Notes: generated by a model not told the origin, from the sequence alone. A stretch of 64,000 bases of DNA from Prochlorococcus sp. AG-436-C14 (GCA_003209755.1 QCPD01000001.1:62001-126000), one strand, 5' to 3'; shown: positions 9,972-21,287, counted from the stretch's first letter. Numbers and translations: made by a program.

Positions 9972-12032
9972 TTGGGAAAAGTAAAAGTTGGTTCAGCATG
10001 GCCTTTAGGGAGCTCAATTACTCCTAATGGGGTTAATTTTTCTATCGCGGCACCGCATGCCTCAAATGTAGAATTACTAATCTTCCACAATGAAGATGAC
10101 GACCATGCGAAAGAAACAATATCCTTAGAAAAAGAAAACAGGTCTGGAGATTATTGGCACGTTGAAATAGATGGACTAGCTGAAGGCACTTTATATGGAT
10201 ATAAAATATCAAATGACGAGCACACGGCTATTCAGGAACATCTTGTTTTAGATCCATGTGCTAGAGCAATTACAGGCTGGAGGAATTACATAAGGAATCA
10301 AGAAGAAAAAGTAAAACAAGGTTATGGGCATTATCTCAAGGGAGTAGTAACTAAAAGAGATTATTTTGATTTCAAATCTCACCCAAGACCTAAACATTCA
10401 TGGAATAAAACTATTATTTATGAATTACATGTCGGTGGGTTCACTAAAAATAAACACTCAAATATAAGCGAAACTAAGAAAGGGACTTTTATAGGATTAA
10501 TTGAAAAGATACCTTATCTTAAAAGTCTTGGTATTACATCTATTGAATTGTTACCAGTATTCGCTTTTGATTATAATGATGCTCCTAAAGGACTGGTTAA
10601 TTATTGGGGTTATAGCCCTATCAATTGGTTCACACCACATCAAGGTTTTGTAGATAGTTACAATCCATTAGAAGCAAGGAAACAATTCAAACAATTTGTA
10701 GAAGTTTGCCATGATAATGAGCTAGAAGTATTAATCGATGTTGTTTATAATCACACAACAGAAGGGAATCAAAATGGTCCAAGTATAAGTTGGAAAAATT
10801 TTGGTCCTAAAACTTACTACCATCAAGATGAAAAGAAAAATTATCAAGATGTTAGTGGCTGTGGAAATAGTATTGCTGCTAATCGTCCTTTAGTTAGAAA
10901 ATTAATATTAGAATCATTACATTGTTGGGCAATTGAATTAGGTGTTGATGGATTTCGTTTTGACTTAGGTATTGCTTTGAGTAGAGGTGAAAATTTAATT
11001 CCTTTAGATAAACCTCCCTTATTTGAAGAAATAGAATCAGATCCTAAACTAAGTGATGTGAAATTAATCAGTGAGCCCTGGGATTGTGGAGGGCTTTACA
11101 AGCTAGGTGATTTTCCAGCGAAAGAATTCAGAACCTGGAATGGTCATTTCAGGGATGATATTAGACGGTTTTGGAAAGGGGAAAAAGGAACCATATGGCC
11201 ACTTAAAGATAGATTAATAGGTAATAAATCACTATATAATGATAATGATTTAGCAAATATATTTAGTATTAATTTCATATCTTCTCATGATGGATTCACA
11301 TTAAAAGATCTAGTGAGTTTTAACAAAAAGCATAATCTTGCCAATGGTGAAAACAATAGAGATGGGGAGAACAATAATAATAGTTTCAACTATGGAGTTG
11401 AAGGACCAACTACTAATAAAGAAATAAATAAGTTAAGACAAAAACAACAAAGAAATCTTCTTTCAACACTACTTTTATCTCCAGGAATACCAATGATCTT
11501 AATGGGAGACGAAGTCGGTAGAAGCCAAGGAGGTAATAACAACACATGGTGTCAAGACAACCCACTTGGTTGGATGGATTGGGATCACAAGAATTGGGAT
11601 CATGATTTAAAAGAATTTGTATTAAAGCTGATATCTCTAAGGAAACAACTACCTGAATTCTTCAGCCCTAATAGTATTTATGACTGTCAAAAAGATAATA
11701 CCAAGGTCAAAAAATCCCATTTTTGGATTGAGTGGCATGGCATTAAAGTTAATAAACCTGACTGGGGTGACTGGTCACATACTCTTGGATTTAGCATTAA
11801 CAAAAATAATGAAGGCTCAGCAATCTGGCTTGGCTTTAATGCTTACAAAGAATCAATGCTCTTTGACTTGCCAACTCCAATTTCTCCTTGGAAAAAATAC
11901 ATTGATACATCTATTTTGAAAACTAAAAATGTCTCTAACAAACCTTTAGCGAATCAAGCAAATGTACGGATTGAAAGTAACAGTTTTGTTCTTATGGTCT
12001 GCAGCGAGTATTCAAAAAAAATTAAGCTATGA
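9972..12032 (+). CDS. glgX: glycogen debranching enzyme / isoamylase (GlgX)
   Basis: IIYELHVGGFTK, DVVYNHTTEGN, DGFRFDLGIALSR, PGIPMILMGDEVGRSQGGNNN; TTG start. Confidence 0.93.
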   Translation: MGKVKVGSAWPLGSSITPNGVNFSIAAPHASNVELLIFHNEDDDHAKETISLEKENRSGDYWHVEIDGLAEGTLYGYKISNDEHTAIQEHLVLDPCARAITGWRNYIRNQEEKVKQGYGHYLKGVVTKRDYFDFKSHPRPKHSWNKTIIYELHVGGFTKNKHSNISETKKGTFIGLIEKIPYLKSLGITSIELLPVFAFDYNDAPKGLVNYWGYSPINWFTPHQGFVDSYNPLEARKQFKQFVEVCHDNELEVLIDVVYNHTTEGNQNGPSISWKNFGPKTYYHQDEKKNYQDVSGCGNSIAANRPLVRKLILESLHCWAIELGVDGFRFDLGIALSRGENLIPLDKPPLFEEIESDPKLSDVKLISEPWDCGGLYKLGDFPAKEFRTWNGHFRDDIRRFWKGEKGTIWPLKDRLIGNKSLYNDNDLANIFSINFISSHDGFTLKDLVSFNKKHNLANGENNRDGENNNNSFNYGVEGPTTNKEINKLRQKQQRNLLSTLLLSPGIPMILMGDEVGRSQGGNNNTWCQDNPLGWMDWDHKNWDHDLKEFVLKLISLRKQLPEFFSPNSIYDCQKDNTKVKKSHFWIEWHGIKVNKPDWGDWSHTLGFSINKNNEGSAIWLGFNAYKESMLFDLPTPISPWKKYIDTSILKTKNVSNKPLANQANVRIESNSFVLMVCSEYSKKIKL

Positions 12033-12044
12033 GAATCAAAATCA

Positions 12045-12115
<71 letters not shown>

Positions 12116-12204
12116 GCTAGAACTAAAAATCTACTCACTGTTGGAGTAAAAACTAATTTAGCTTCCTCCATTATTACCTTGCGACCCCCATTATCCAAAA
12201 AAGA

Positions 12205-13608
12205 GTGACTAAGTCCACATCGCTTTACGAAGGAAATAATCGCACAAGACTGATGATCTCTTATGCAATGGGAGATGCTGGAACGGGATTAGCCGCAATA
12301 CAGTTAGGTACTTATCTATTTCTATTTTTCACTTGTGCCGCAGGAATTCCTGCATTTATTGCAGGCTCGCTTCTCATGGTTTCCAAACTTTGGGATGCGA
12401 TAAATGATCCTCTTATTGGTTGGATGAGTGATCACACCCACTCAAGATGGGGGCCAAGGCTTCCGTGGATGATTGGAGGTGCTGTTCCACTTGGTTTATT
12501 CCTTGCAGCAATGTGGTGGGTCCCCCCAGGAGGAATAGATGCGAAAACAACTTATTACGTATTCGCAGCAATTTTCTTGATGACAGCCTATTCAGCCGTA
12601 AATCTACCTTTTGCCGCATTGTCTACAGAGCTAACTGAAAGTATAGCTATTAGAACAAGACTAAATGCTGCAAGATTTACTGGGTCTATTATAGCTGGTA
12701 CCACTGGGTTAATAGTAGCTGCAGGCTTCTTATCTCAAGGAGTGGAAGGTTATACTTCAATGGGAAGAGTAACAGGCATTATTGCTACTTTTACCACATT
12801 AATTGCTTGCTGGGGACTAGCACCATTTGCTAAAAAAGCTAGAAAGCCCACTTCTCAATCAGAACCTTTTAATCAGCAACTAAAAAGAGTTTTAAATAAT
12901 AAACTTTTCACACGAATTATCGCTCTTTACTTGCTTCTATGGTGCGGACTGCAATTAATGCAAACCGTTTCATTGATTTATCTGGAGCAAGTAATTCTTG
13001 TTCCAATAGAAATTTCAAAATGGATACCAATACCATTTCAAATTAGTACTTTATTAGGTCTACAGTTTTGGAGCTTTTACTCAAATAGATACGGAAGAAT
13101 TTCAGCCCTATTCAAAGGTGGAAAAATATGGATAATAGCTTGCTTTTTAGTTATGTTTATGCCCCCAATAACTCAAGGAGTGAGTATAAATAATTTATTA
13201 TCTTTTGGCGATATTGAAGGGATAAAGATGCTGATTCTTATATTAATAATCTTTTTAGTGGGATTTGGTGCTTCAACAGCATATCTTATTCCTTGGTCTT
13301 TGCTACCTGATGCTATTGATCAAGATCCCGAAAAACCTTCAGGAATATATACTGCATGGATGGTTTTTATTCAGAAAATTGGTATTGGTTTAAGCGTTCA
13401 ATTTTTGGGAGTTCTTTTATCTTTATCAGGATATAAATCATCAACTAATTGCTTATCAAGTTTTGAAGACTTAGATCAACCTCTAACAGCAATTATAACC
13501 ATTAGATTATGCATGGGCTTAATACCTTCTTTTCTAGTAATTGCTGGATTATTAACTATGAAACCCTGGCGAAGTTTAGATTTAAACTCTAGCAAAGTAA
13601 GTCAATGA
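12205..13608 (+). CDS. MFS transporter, GPH (glycoside-pentoside-hexuronide):cation symporter family
   Basis: KLWDAINDPLIGWMSDHTHSRWGPRLPWMIGGAVPLG signature of GPH family. Confidence 0.88.
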   Translation: MTKSTSLYEGNNRTRLMISYAMGDAGTGLAAIQLGTYLFLFFTCAAGIPAFIAGSLLMVSKLWDAINDPLIGWMSDHTHSRWGPRLPWMIGGAVPLGLFLAAMWWVPPGGIDAKTTYYVFAAIFLMTAYSAVNLPFAALSTELTESIAIRTRLNAARFTGSIIAGTTGLIVAAGFLSQGVEGYTSMGRVTGIIATFTTLIACWGLAPFAKKARKPTSQSEPFNQQLKRVLNNKLFTRIIALYLLLWCGLQLMQTVSLIYLEQVILVPIEISKWIPIPFQISTLLGLQFWSFYSNRYGRISALFKGGKIWIIACFLVMFMPPITQGVSINNLLSFGDIEGIKMLILILIIFLVGFGASTAYLIPWSLLPDAIDQDPEKPSGIYTAWMVFIQKIGIGLSVQFLGVLLSLSGYKSSTNCLSSFEDLDQPLTAIITIRLCMGLIPSFLVIAGLLTMKPWRSLDLNSSKVSQ

Positions 13609-14354
13609 GATACTCACCTCGTTGGCTAAGAAGATTTTTCAGCAGCATGTTAATTGGCGGGCAAGCAATTGCATCAATAGCCAAAGGGGAAATCAATAAA
13701 TCAGATTTAATAGATCAACTAATGGAAGCAGGGCCAGGTAGCTTCCTAATCGTTTTAATAACAGGCATTGCAGCAGGAACCGTTTTCAATATTCAGGTCG
13801 CCGCAGAATTGAGTAAACAAGGCTTAGGTTCTGCAGTTGGAGGACTTTTAGCAATTGGCATGGCAAGAGAGATAGCTCCTTTACTCACCGCAACTCTTCT
13901 CACTGGAAAAGTTGCAACTGCTTATGCTGCTCAAATAGGGACAATGAAAGTTACTGAGCAAATTGATGCTATTACGATGCTACAAACAGACCCAGTTGAA
14001 TATCTAGTTGTTCCAAGGCTATGCGCGATGGTTGTAATGGCTCCAATTCAATGCTTACTATTTTTTTCTATAGCTTTATTTAGCGGTCAATTTAGCAGCA
14101 CTATTCTTTATCAAATTCCACCAAGCATCTTTTGGAATTCAGTAAGAGAATGGCTGATAACATCTGATCTTCCATTTATGCTTGTGAAAGCATTGGTGTT
14201 TGGTCTCTTAATCGCAATTATTGCTTGCGGGTGGGGATTAACTACAAAAGGAGGACCAAAAGAAGTAGGTTCAAGTACTACTGGAGCAGTAGTAATGACT
14301 CTAATAACCGTTTCTTTAGTAGATGTTTTGCTCACCCAAGTTCTTTTTGGCTAA
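13605..14354 (+). CDS. MlaE/YrbE-family ABC transporter permease
   Basis: GMAREIAPLLTATLLTGKVATAYAAQIGTMKVTEQIDAITMLQTDPVEYLVVPR; overlaps upstream stop by 4 nt. Confidence 0.92.
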   Translation: MRYSPRWLRRFFSSMLIGGQAIASIAKGEINKSDLIDQLMEAGPGSFLIVLITGIAAGTVFNIQVAAELSKQGLGSAVGGLLAIGMAREIAPLLTATLLTGKVATAYAAQIGTMKVTEQIDAITMLQTDPVEYLVVPRLCAMVVMAPIQCLLFFSIALFSGQFSSTILYQIPPSIFWNSVREWLITSDLPFMLVKALVFGLLIAIIACGWGLTTKGGPKEVGSSTTGAVVMTLITVSLVDVLLTQVLFG

Positions 14355-14359
14355 AAACT

Positions 14360-14788
14360 ATGACTTCTGAAAATCTTCTAGATAAAGATAGTGTAATTTT
14401 ATTGCCTTCTTATCGTTTACCCATCTTCATAATATTTGTGGGCTTATTATTTTTAATAACACCATTTCATCCCTGGCCAACGATTGTAATTAGCAGTTTT
14501 GGGTTTTTCCTATTACTGCAATCTTTTACCTTAAAACTAAAATTTACTAAGGATAATTTAATTGTTATGCAGCTTGGGAATGAATTAAGAAGATTTCCTT
14601 TTAAAAACTGGATCGCATGGAAAATTGTATTACCTGAATTGCCAGGTTTTCTTTACTTTAGAGAAGAAGCAAGCCCTCATCTATTGCCTATCCTTTTTGA
14701 GGTCAACTCATTAAAAGAACAGCTAAGGTTAAGGGTCAAGGATTTAGAAATACAAAAAGAAGTAGACTCATCAAAATCTAAAACTTAA
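14360..14788 (+). CDS. DUF3119-like membrane protein
   Basis: MTSENLLDKDSVILLPSYRLPIFIIFVGLLFLITPFHPWPT; start moved in-frame from 14225 to avoid overlap with MlaE gene. Confidence 0.7.
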   Translation: MTSENLLDKDSVILLPSYRLPIFIIFVGLLFLITPFHPWPTIVISSFGFFLLLQSFTLKLKFTKDNLIVMQLGNELRRFPFKNWIAWKIVLPELPGFLYFREEASPHLLPILFEVNSLKEQLRLRVKDLEIQKEVDSSKSKT

Positions 14789-14803
14789 TTGAAGTTTTGA
14801 AAT

Positions 14804-15832
14804 ATGGAATCCGAAGCAAATCTATCTAGAGAAAAACAAAATTTAGAACAGAATATTTCTGTGGGAAATTCTTCTTCATTGAAAAATACAGACCAAAAGC
14901 CTCTTAAAAATCAACCCAAATCACAAACTGTCCTTAGTCCTGAAAACAATCAAAAAATCTCTAGCTCACAGACAAAGTCTTTCATTGACCTTGCTCTTAA
15001 AGATCTTCAGCTTTCACGCGAGCAATTAGAAAAAGAATTAAAAGAACTTTCTAAAAAGAAAGAACAAATTGATACTGAACTTAAAAGTTCATTTACAGGT
15101 CAATCTGATGCAATAGCTAGGAAAGTTAAAGGTTTTCAGGAATATTTAACTGGTGCCTTACAAGACCTGGCTCAGTCAGCAGAACAACTAGAACTTGTTG
15201 TACCACCAGTAATAGTAAAGCCATCACCACTTGATGAAAACAAAAAAGCTGAGCCTTCTAAAGAGCCAGAAGTTCTCCCTGCTGTTTCAGATACTTTCAA
15301 ACCTGACGAGAGTTTAATAAAAAGATGCTTTAGTCAATTTCTAGAACAACCCGATTTCTATGCAGAGCCCTGGAAACTTAGAAGGAGTCTTGAATCCATT
15401 GACATTGAAATGCTTGAAGATTGGTTCTTCAGCATGGGGGGAAGAGGTGCTCAACCAAGTAGAGGAAGCAGATCAAAGAATGCTTTAGTTGCAGCAGGGA
15501 TTATTGCAATATTAGGTGAGTTGTACGGAGAACAATTTCAGACTTTGGTTTTAGCGAGTCAACCAGAGAGACTTGGAGAATGGAGGAGATGTCTCCAAGA
15601 TTCATTAGGACTTAACCGTGAGGATTTTGGACCAAATAGCGGGATAGTCCTTTTCGAGAGATCCGATGGACTAATTGAAAGAGCAGATCGACTTGAAGAA
15701 AGAGGGGAGTTGCCTTTTATAATTATTGATGCGGCTGAAATTAATGTAGAAATTCCAATTCTTCAGTTTCCTATTTGGCTGGCTTTTGCAGGCAGTCCCG
15801 ATGAGATTTACGAGGAAGATGGATTAATATAA
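14804..15832 (+). CDS. DUF3086-like cyanobacterial protein
   Basis: Coiled-coil N-terminus, C-terminal GRGAQPSRGSRSKNALVAAGIIAILGELYG block; order DUF3119-DUF3086. Confidence 0.75.
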   Translation: MESEANLSREKQNLEQNISVGNSSSLKNTDQKPLKNQPKSQTVLSPENNQKISSSQTKSFIDLALKDLQLSREQLEKELKELSKKKEQIDTELKSSFTGQSDAIARKVKGFQEYLTGALQDLAQSAEQLELVVPPVIVKPSPLDENKKAEPSKEPEVLPAVSDTFKPDESLIKRCFSQFLEQPDFYAEPWKLRRSLESIDIEMLEDWFFSMGGRGAQPSRGSRSKNALVAAGIIAILGELYGEQFQTLVLASQPERLGEWRRCLQDSLGLNREDFGPNSGIVLFERSDGLIERADRLEERGELPFIIIDAAEINVEIPILQFPIWLAFAGSPDEIYEEDGLI

Positions 15833-15852
15833 AAATTCCTATTGAAATTATT

Positions 15853-16449
15853 TTGAATCTATTAATTTTATTTTTAGGATATTTATTTGGATCTTTTCCT
15901 AGTGGTTATTTAGCTGGAAAAATTTCTAAAGGAATTGATATTCGTTCATTAGGTTCTGGGTCTACAGGAGCAACAAATGTATTAAGACATATTGGAAAGC
16001 GCGCAGCAATTACAGTATTTCTACTAGATGTTTTCAAAGGAACTCTATCTATTTTAGTAGCAAAATATTTCCTACTAAATGATTCATGGCAAGTAGCTAT
16101 AGGCCTATCAACTTTAATAGGCCACATTTGGCCTGTATGGCTTAATTGGAAAGGTGGCAAAGCGGTAGCAACAGGGTTGGGAGTATTCCTTGGCCTTTCA
16201 TGGCAAGTTGGACTTGCCACACTAGCTATCTTTATCCTAATGATTTCATTATTTAGGATAGTATCACTTGCAAGCCTAAGTGCAGCATTAGCCCTACCTA
16301 TAATAATGTTTTTAAGCTTTAAAACTTCAAATATTTCTTTACCATTTTTAGTAATTTCGCTATTAGCTATGGCTTTAGTAATTTGGAGACATAGAGAGAA
16401 TATAGTTAGACTAATTAAAGGCAAAGAGCCAAGAATTGGTAAGCACTAA
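15853..16449 (+). CDS. plsY: glycerol-3-phosphate acyltransferase PlsY
   Basis: GYLFGSFPSGYLAGK, SGSTGATNVLRHIGK, WKGGKAVATGLGVFLG. Confidence 0.95.
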   Translation: MNLLILFLGYLFGSFPSGYLAGKISKGIDIRSLGSGSTGATNVLRHIGKRAAITVFLLDVFKGTLSILVAKYFLLNDSWQVAIGLSTLIGHIWPVWLNWKGGKAVATGLGVFLGLSWQVGLATLAIFILMISLFRIVSLASLSAALALPIIMFLSFKTSNISLPFLVISLLAMALVIWRHRENIVRLIKGKEPRIGKH

Positions 16450-16453
16450 GAAA

Positions 16454-17188
16454 TTAAATAACAACTTTATCACAAAAGCTTTTGAACATATAAGCAGGAT
16501 CATTTGATTGGGTAATTGCTCTTCCAATAACTAACCGAGATGCCCCCATCTTAAGAGCTTCGGATGCATCAGAAACCCTGGATTGATCGTTAACATCTGA
16601 ACCTAATGACCGTATACCAGGAGTTACCAATTCAAAAGTCTGAGGATGAATATCACGAAGGAATTGAACCTCTCTAGGGCTACAAACACATCCTCCTAAA
16701 CCAGACTTCGACGCAATCTCTCCAAGGTGCTTAACACGTTGATCTATTGATTGTTTAATCAATAGATCACTAGCAAAACTTTCGCAAGTCCAACTTGTCA
16801 AAATTGTAATCCCCAAAAGTTTTGGCGGCTTTAAATTAACTTGAGCGGCTCCTTCATGTGCAGCTTCATTTGCCATCTTTAGAGCCTTTGTACCTGCACA
16901 AGTATGTAAAGAAATAAATTCAGCACCAGTTTGTGATGCTGCGAAACATGCTCTGGCAACTGTAGTAGGGATATCATGAAATTTAAGATCTAAAAATATT
17001 TTTTTCCCCTTATCCCTTAATATTGACAATACATCTGGGCCTTCACTAACAAACAACTCAAGACCAACTTTAACCCAGATAATTTCAGGTATTTTTTCCA
17101 ATAGTTTGAAAACATTATTCTTATCCATACCATCTAAGGCAATAATTATTTTTTCACTTGGATTATCAATCTTTTTCATAACAATCAA
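16454..17188 (-). CDS. pyrF: orotidine 5'-phosphate decarboxylase
   Basis: IIALDGMDKNN, FLDLKFHDIPTTVARA, VTPGIRS, GASRLVIGRAIT. Confidence 0.95.
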   Translation of the reverse strand: MIVMKKIDNPSEKIIIALDGMDKNNVFKLLEKIPEIIWVKVGLELFVSEGPDVLSILRDKGKKIFLDLKFHDIPTTVARACFAASQTGAEFISLHTCAGTKALKMANEAAHEGAAQVNLKPPKLLGITILTSWTCESFASDLLIKQSIDQRVKHLGEIASKSGLGGCVCSPREVQFLRDIHPQTFELVTPGIRSLGSDVNDQSRVSDASEALKMGASRLVIGRAITQSNDPAYMFKSFCDKVVI

Positions 17189-18466
17189 TTAATTTGAAAC
17201 TCGTAGAAATTTTTTCTTTCCTACTTGCAATATTTTTCCTATGAGATCATCTGGACTATAAAACTCTAAATTAGGATCCATAATTTTTTCCCCATCAATT
17301 CTTACTCCTCCTCCAAGAATTTGTCGTCTTGCTTCACTGCTACTGGAACACATTTCCATCTTGCTCAATATATAAAATACTTTAGCTGGAAAATTTACAT
17401 TAGAAATTGAGGATTCTGGTATTTCCTCAAGAGAATCTTGAGTACCTAAAACTAATTTTTCAGAATTAAATTGGGCTTTTTTTGCGGCTTCAATCCCCTT
17501 AAAATTAGATGTTATTTTTAAAGCCATAAATTTTTGAACCTCTCTTGGATTTGAACTTAAATCTTTTAAGTTTTCATTAGTTAACAAATTTAAATAACTA
17601 AAAACTAAATTATCTGGAACCTTTTCTAATTTAGAATACATAGATAATGAATCTTCATTTATTCCTACAATATTGTCTAAGCTTTTACTCATTTTTTGTG
17701 TTCCATCTAACCCAACTAAAATAGGTAATAGCATGCCAAATTGAGGCTTCTGCGCAAAAGCTCTTTGCATATCTCGACCCATAGCAATATTGAATTTTTG
17801 ATCTGTACCTCCAAGTTCTAAATCAGAATTGATTGCAACTGAATCATATCCTTGAAGAAGTGGATAGAGAAATTCATGAAGAGATATAGGCGTACCAGAT
17901 TTATATCGATTACTAAAATCTTCCTTTGCCAACATTTGACCAACTGTTGAATTAGACAAAAGTTCTATAACTTTTGACAAATTAAGATTTTCAAGCCACT
18001 CACTATTTCTTCTGATTTCTAAGCGACTAGGAGTTGAGAAATCAAGTAATGAATCTTTGGGTTCTTTTCCTAAACCTAATTGTTCAAGATAATTCAATGC
18101 ATTTGATTCAACCTCTTCTTTTGAAAGCTGAATTCTAGTTTTACTTTTTCCAGTTGGGTCACCTATTCTTGCTGTAAAATCTCCGATTATAAGTACGGCT
18201 GTATGTCCAGCATCTTGGAAAGCTCTTAATTTTCTAAAAAGAATACTATGACCTATATGAATATCAGTTCCTGTCGGATCAATTCCAAGTTTTACACGTA
18301 AAGGCTTTTTTTCTGTAGATGAAAGTTCTAATCTTTTTAGAAAGCTTTGATCTGAATCTCCCGAATTATCATAAGGGAAAAGATCATCTAAACCTCTAGA
18401 GATCCAATCGGGTAATTCATTGAATTTATCTAACATAGTCTCAAAATTAAATAGGTTTTCAATCAT
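17189..18466 (-). CDS. tyrS: tyrosyl-tRNA synthetase
   Basis: [33 protein letters not shown]-terminal S4-like domain. Confidence 0.95.
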   Translation of the reverse strand: MIENLFNFETMLDKFNELPDWISRGLDDLFPYDNSGDSDQSFLKRLELSSTEKKPLRVKLGIDPTGTDIHIGHSILFRKLRAFQDAGHTAVLIIGDFTARIGDPTGKSKTRIQLSKEEVESNALNYLEQLGLGKEPKDSLLDFSTPSRLEIRRNSEWLENLNLSKVIELLSNSTVGQMLAKEDFSNRYKSGTPISLHEFLYPLLQGYDSVAINSDLELGGTDQKFNIAMGRDMQRAFAQKPQFGMLLPILVGLDGTQKMSKSLDNIVGINEDSLSMYSKLEKVPDNLVFSYLNLLTNENLKDLSSNPREVQKFMALKITSNFKGIEAAKKAQFNSEKLVLGTQDSLEEIPESSISNVNFPAKVFYILSKMEMCSSSSEARRQILGGGVRIDGEKIMDPNLEFYSPDDLIGKILQVGKKKFLRVSN

Positions 18467-18780
18467 TTATCCAATTCTGATTTCATTCTCACCAACGTTT
18501 TATTCATCTGATCAAACATTTGATCAGGAGTAATCCCGAATTGACTCAGTTGAGTCTTTAACTGTTCTACTGTCATTTTTGCTTGAAAATCTTCGGAAAG
18601 TTCAAATCGCTTCATAAAAACTTTATATCTCTCCATTAACTTCTCCATAGTATCAATAAACATTACTTTCCCTTCTCTATCAAATTTCCCATAATCAGAG
18701 CCTAATTGCATAAGATTCTGATAATCAGTGAAAAGCTTTTTTGCCTCTTCCTGAACAATTTCGGACTCAAAAAAACTCAT
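18463..18780 (-). CDS. DUF1825-family protein
   Basis: [38 protein letters not shown]. Confidence 0.8.
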   Translation of the reverse strand: MSFFESEIVQEEAKKLFTDYQNLMQLGSDYGKFDREGKVMFIDTMEKLMERYKVFMKRFELSEDFQAKMTVEQLKTQLSQFGITPDQMFDQMNKTLVRMKSELDK

Positions 18781-19094
18781 ATCCTTAACCCAAGTTGATA
18801 GATCAATTGGTCGATTTTGAATTCATAGACTACATTAACTGTATCATTGAATTCTTTGTTAAGCTTAGACCATTTCCACCCAAAAACATTTGTTTATGGA
18901 GTGTAAATAGCCACACCATCGAAAAAATATAATCCTTACTCAAGTTACATAAAAACTTATTAAAGAAGAAAAACAGTTTTATTTGATCTTGACAAGCTAA
19001 GCTAAAACTATTCAAAATCAAAATAATATAAAATCTTGATCATAGAATTATGCAAATATTAATTAAACATTATCATTTATTTTAACCTTTTAAA

Positions 19095-19694
19095 ATGAAA
19101 AACTTCGACCGGCAGAATAATTTATTTAACAATGATGATGTAAATTTTTTAGCAAAAGATCCTATTCAAGATATCTATATCAACAATAAAATAATTAGGA
19201 AATGGCAAAAACAAATCATTAATCATCAATCTCAAATTTTTAAATATGGCTATAAAGATGTAAAACAATCTTCACTTTTTGACTCTATTTCAAAAGAATC
19301 AAACGAATTTTTCAACCCAATAAAGCTTACTCCTTTACCTTTAAGTTTTTGGAGGTGGCCCAAAGCAATTCATGAGGGGCCTGCAATTTATTTTGTAATG
19401 GATAAAATTATTGATTCTGATGAAAATATAATTTTATATATTGGAGAAACAATTTCCGCAGAAAAGAGGTGGAAAGGAGAGCATGACTGTAAAAATTACC
19501 TTTCAAGTTATTCTGATTCTCTACAAAAAGCAAATATATCAACCAAGTTAAATATTCGTTTTTGGCTTGATGTTCCAATTAAAACCAAGGAGAGAAGAAA
19601 ATTAGAACAAAAACTTATACAAGCTTGGCTTCCACCATTTAATAAAGAGACAAGGGAAATATGGTCAACACCATTTACTTCTCAAATCCACTAG
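19095..19694 (+). CDS. GIY-YIG-like domain protein
   Basis: GPAIYFVMDKII...IILYIGETISAEKRWKGEH fits GIY-YIG core. Confidence 0.6.
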   Translation: MKNFDRQNNLFNNDDVNFLAKDPIQDIYINNKIIRKWQKQIINHQSQIFKYGYKDVKQSSLFDSISKESNEFFNPIKLTPLPLSFWRWPKAIHEGPAIYFVMDKIIDSDENIILYIGETISAEKRWKGEHDCKNYLSSYSDSLQKANISTKLNIRFWLDVPIKTKERRKLEQKLIQAWLPPFNKETREIWSTPFTSQIH

Positions 19695-19732
19695 TAAAAA
19701 GTTGTTATCATAAATACAAGTATAAAAATTAA

Positions 19733-21220
19733 ATGAAAATTTCAGCAGTCTCCAAAGAAATTAACGAATGGTCAGGATCAGTTCTTATTGCTGGGATTTT
19801 GGAAGGAACAATCGAAAGCCAAATAAATTTATTTAAGGGAATAATAAAAGATACTTATTTAAGCCAAAGGTTTAATGATTCAAAGTTCGAAGGCAAAAAA
19901 AGTCAGACATTATCAATTGAACTCATAGAAGGCAAAATAAAAAAGTTAATTTTTGTAGGATTAGGCAAAGCCGAAAATCTTCGTATTGATGATCTACGAA
20001 AAGCAGCTTCTATTGGTGCTCGACAAGTTTTAGGTTATAAAAAAAAATTAGGAATATTTTTCCCTTGGGATGCTTTTAACCCTTCATCAGCTGCATGTGC
20101 AGTTGGCGAAGCAGCTCGATTGGCATCTATAAAAGATCTTAGATTCAAATCAGAATCAAAAGTTCCTACTCCAATTGATGAAGTTGAATTGATAGGTTTA
20201 GATGGCAAAGCAACTGAATTAGCACTAGCTGAAATAAATCCGATTTGCGAAGGAGTTAAATTTGCCAGAGAACTTGTTTCAGCCCCGCCAAATGTACTTA
20301 CTCCATATCAAATGGCTAAAGAGGCTGAAAAATTAGCGAGTGAATATAATTTAGATTTAAAAATTCTTGACAAAAAAGAGTGCGAAAATCAAGGAATGGG
20401 AGCTTATCTAGCAGTTGCCAAAGGATCAGATCTAGAGCCTAATTTCATACACTTAAAATATACTCCGGAAACCTCAGCAAAAAAAATCGTATTAATTGGT
20501 AAAGGCTTAACTTTTGACTCTGGCGGATACAACTTAAAAGTAGGAGCTTCTCAAATTGAAAAGATGAAGTACGACATGGGAGGAAGTGCTTCAGTTCTTG
20601 GAACAGCAAGAGCAATCGCAGAACTAAAACCAAATAACACCGAAGTTCATTTTATTATTGCTGCTTGCGAAAACATGATTAATGGTTCTGCATTGCATCC
20701 TGGAGATATCATCAAAGCCTCGAATGGAAAAACCATTGAAGTAAACAATACCGATGCAGAGGGAAGATTAACTTTAGCTGATGCTTTGGTTTATGCATGC
20801 AAACTCAAGCCAGACGCCATTGTGGACCTCGCTACTCTTACTGGGGCTTGCGTAATTGCATTAGGAGACGAAATAGCAGGATTATGGACTGACAATGATC
20901 AGCTCTCTGAGCAATTAACTAAAGCTGCGGGTAAAGCTGGAGAGGGTATTTGGAGAATGCCTATGCAAGATTCATATAAATCTGGGATTAAATCATCCAT
21001 TGCTGACTTGCAAAACACGGGGCCTAGGCCAGGGGGGTCAATTACTGCTGCCTTGTTTCTAAAAGAATTTGTGAACTCAAGCATTCCATGGGCTCACATT
21101 GACATAGCAGGTACATGTTGGACTGAAAAAGATAGAGATATAACTCCCAAAGGTGCAACTGGTTATGGAGTTAGAACGTTAGTTAACTGGATAAAAGAAT
21201 TGAGTCTCAACAACAATTAG
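19733..21220 (+). CDS. pepA: leucyl aminopeptidase
   Basis: GKGLTFDSGGYNLK, NNTDAEGRLTLADALVYA. Confidence 0.96.
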   Translation: MKISAVSKEINEWSGSVLIAGILEGTIESQINLFKGIIKDTYLSQRFNDSKFEGKKSQTLSIELIEGKIKKLIFVGLGKAENLRIDDLRKAASIGARQVLGYKKKLGIFFPWDAFNPSSAACAVGEAARLASIKDLRFKSESKVPTPIDEVELIGLDGKATELALAEINPICEGVKFARELVSAPPNVLTPYQMAKEAEKLASEYNLDLKILDKKECENQGMGAYLAVAKGSDLEPNFIHLKYTPETSAKKIVLIGKGLTFDSGGYNLKVGASQIEKMKYDMGGSASVLGTARAIAELKPNNTEVHFIIAACENMINGSALHPGDIIKASNGKTIEVNNTDAEGRLTLADALVYACKLKPDAIVDLATLTGACVIALGDEIAGLWTDNDQLSEQLTKAAGKAGEGIWRMPMQDSYKSGIKSSIADLQNTGPRPGGSITAALFLKEFVNSSIPWAHIDIAGTCWTEKDRDITPKGATGYGVRTLVNWIKELSLNNN

Positions 21221-21287
21221 TCTATTCACGTATGATCTAAAGGTCTAAAAATATATATACTTGTAGATCTTAAGAATAAGTAATAAG

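Noticed and set aside
11680-11919. 79-aa ORF inside glgX
   Set aside because: Alternative frame in conserved debranching enzyme coding sequence.
15906-16424. 172-aa minus ORF opposite plsY
   Set aside because: Long but purely antisense to plsY signature motifs.
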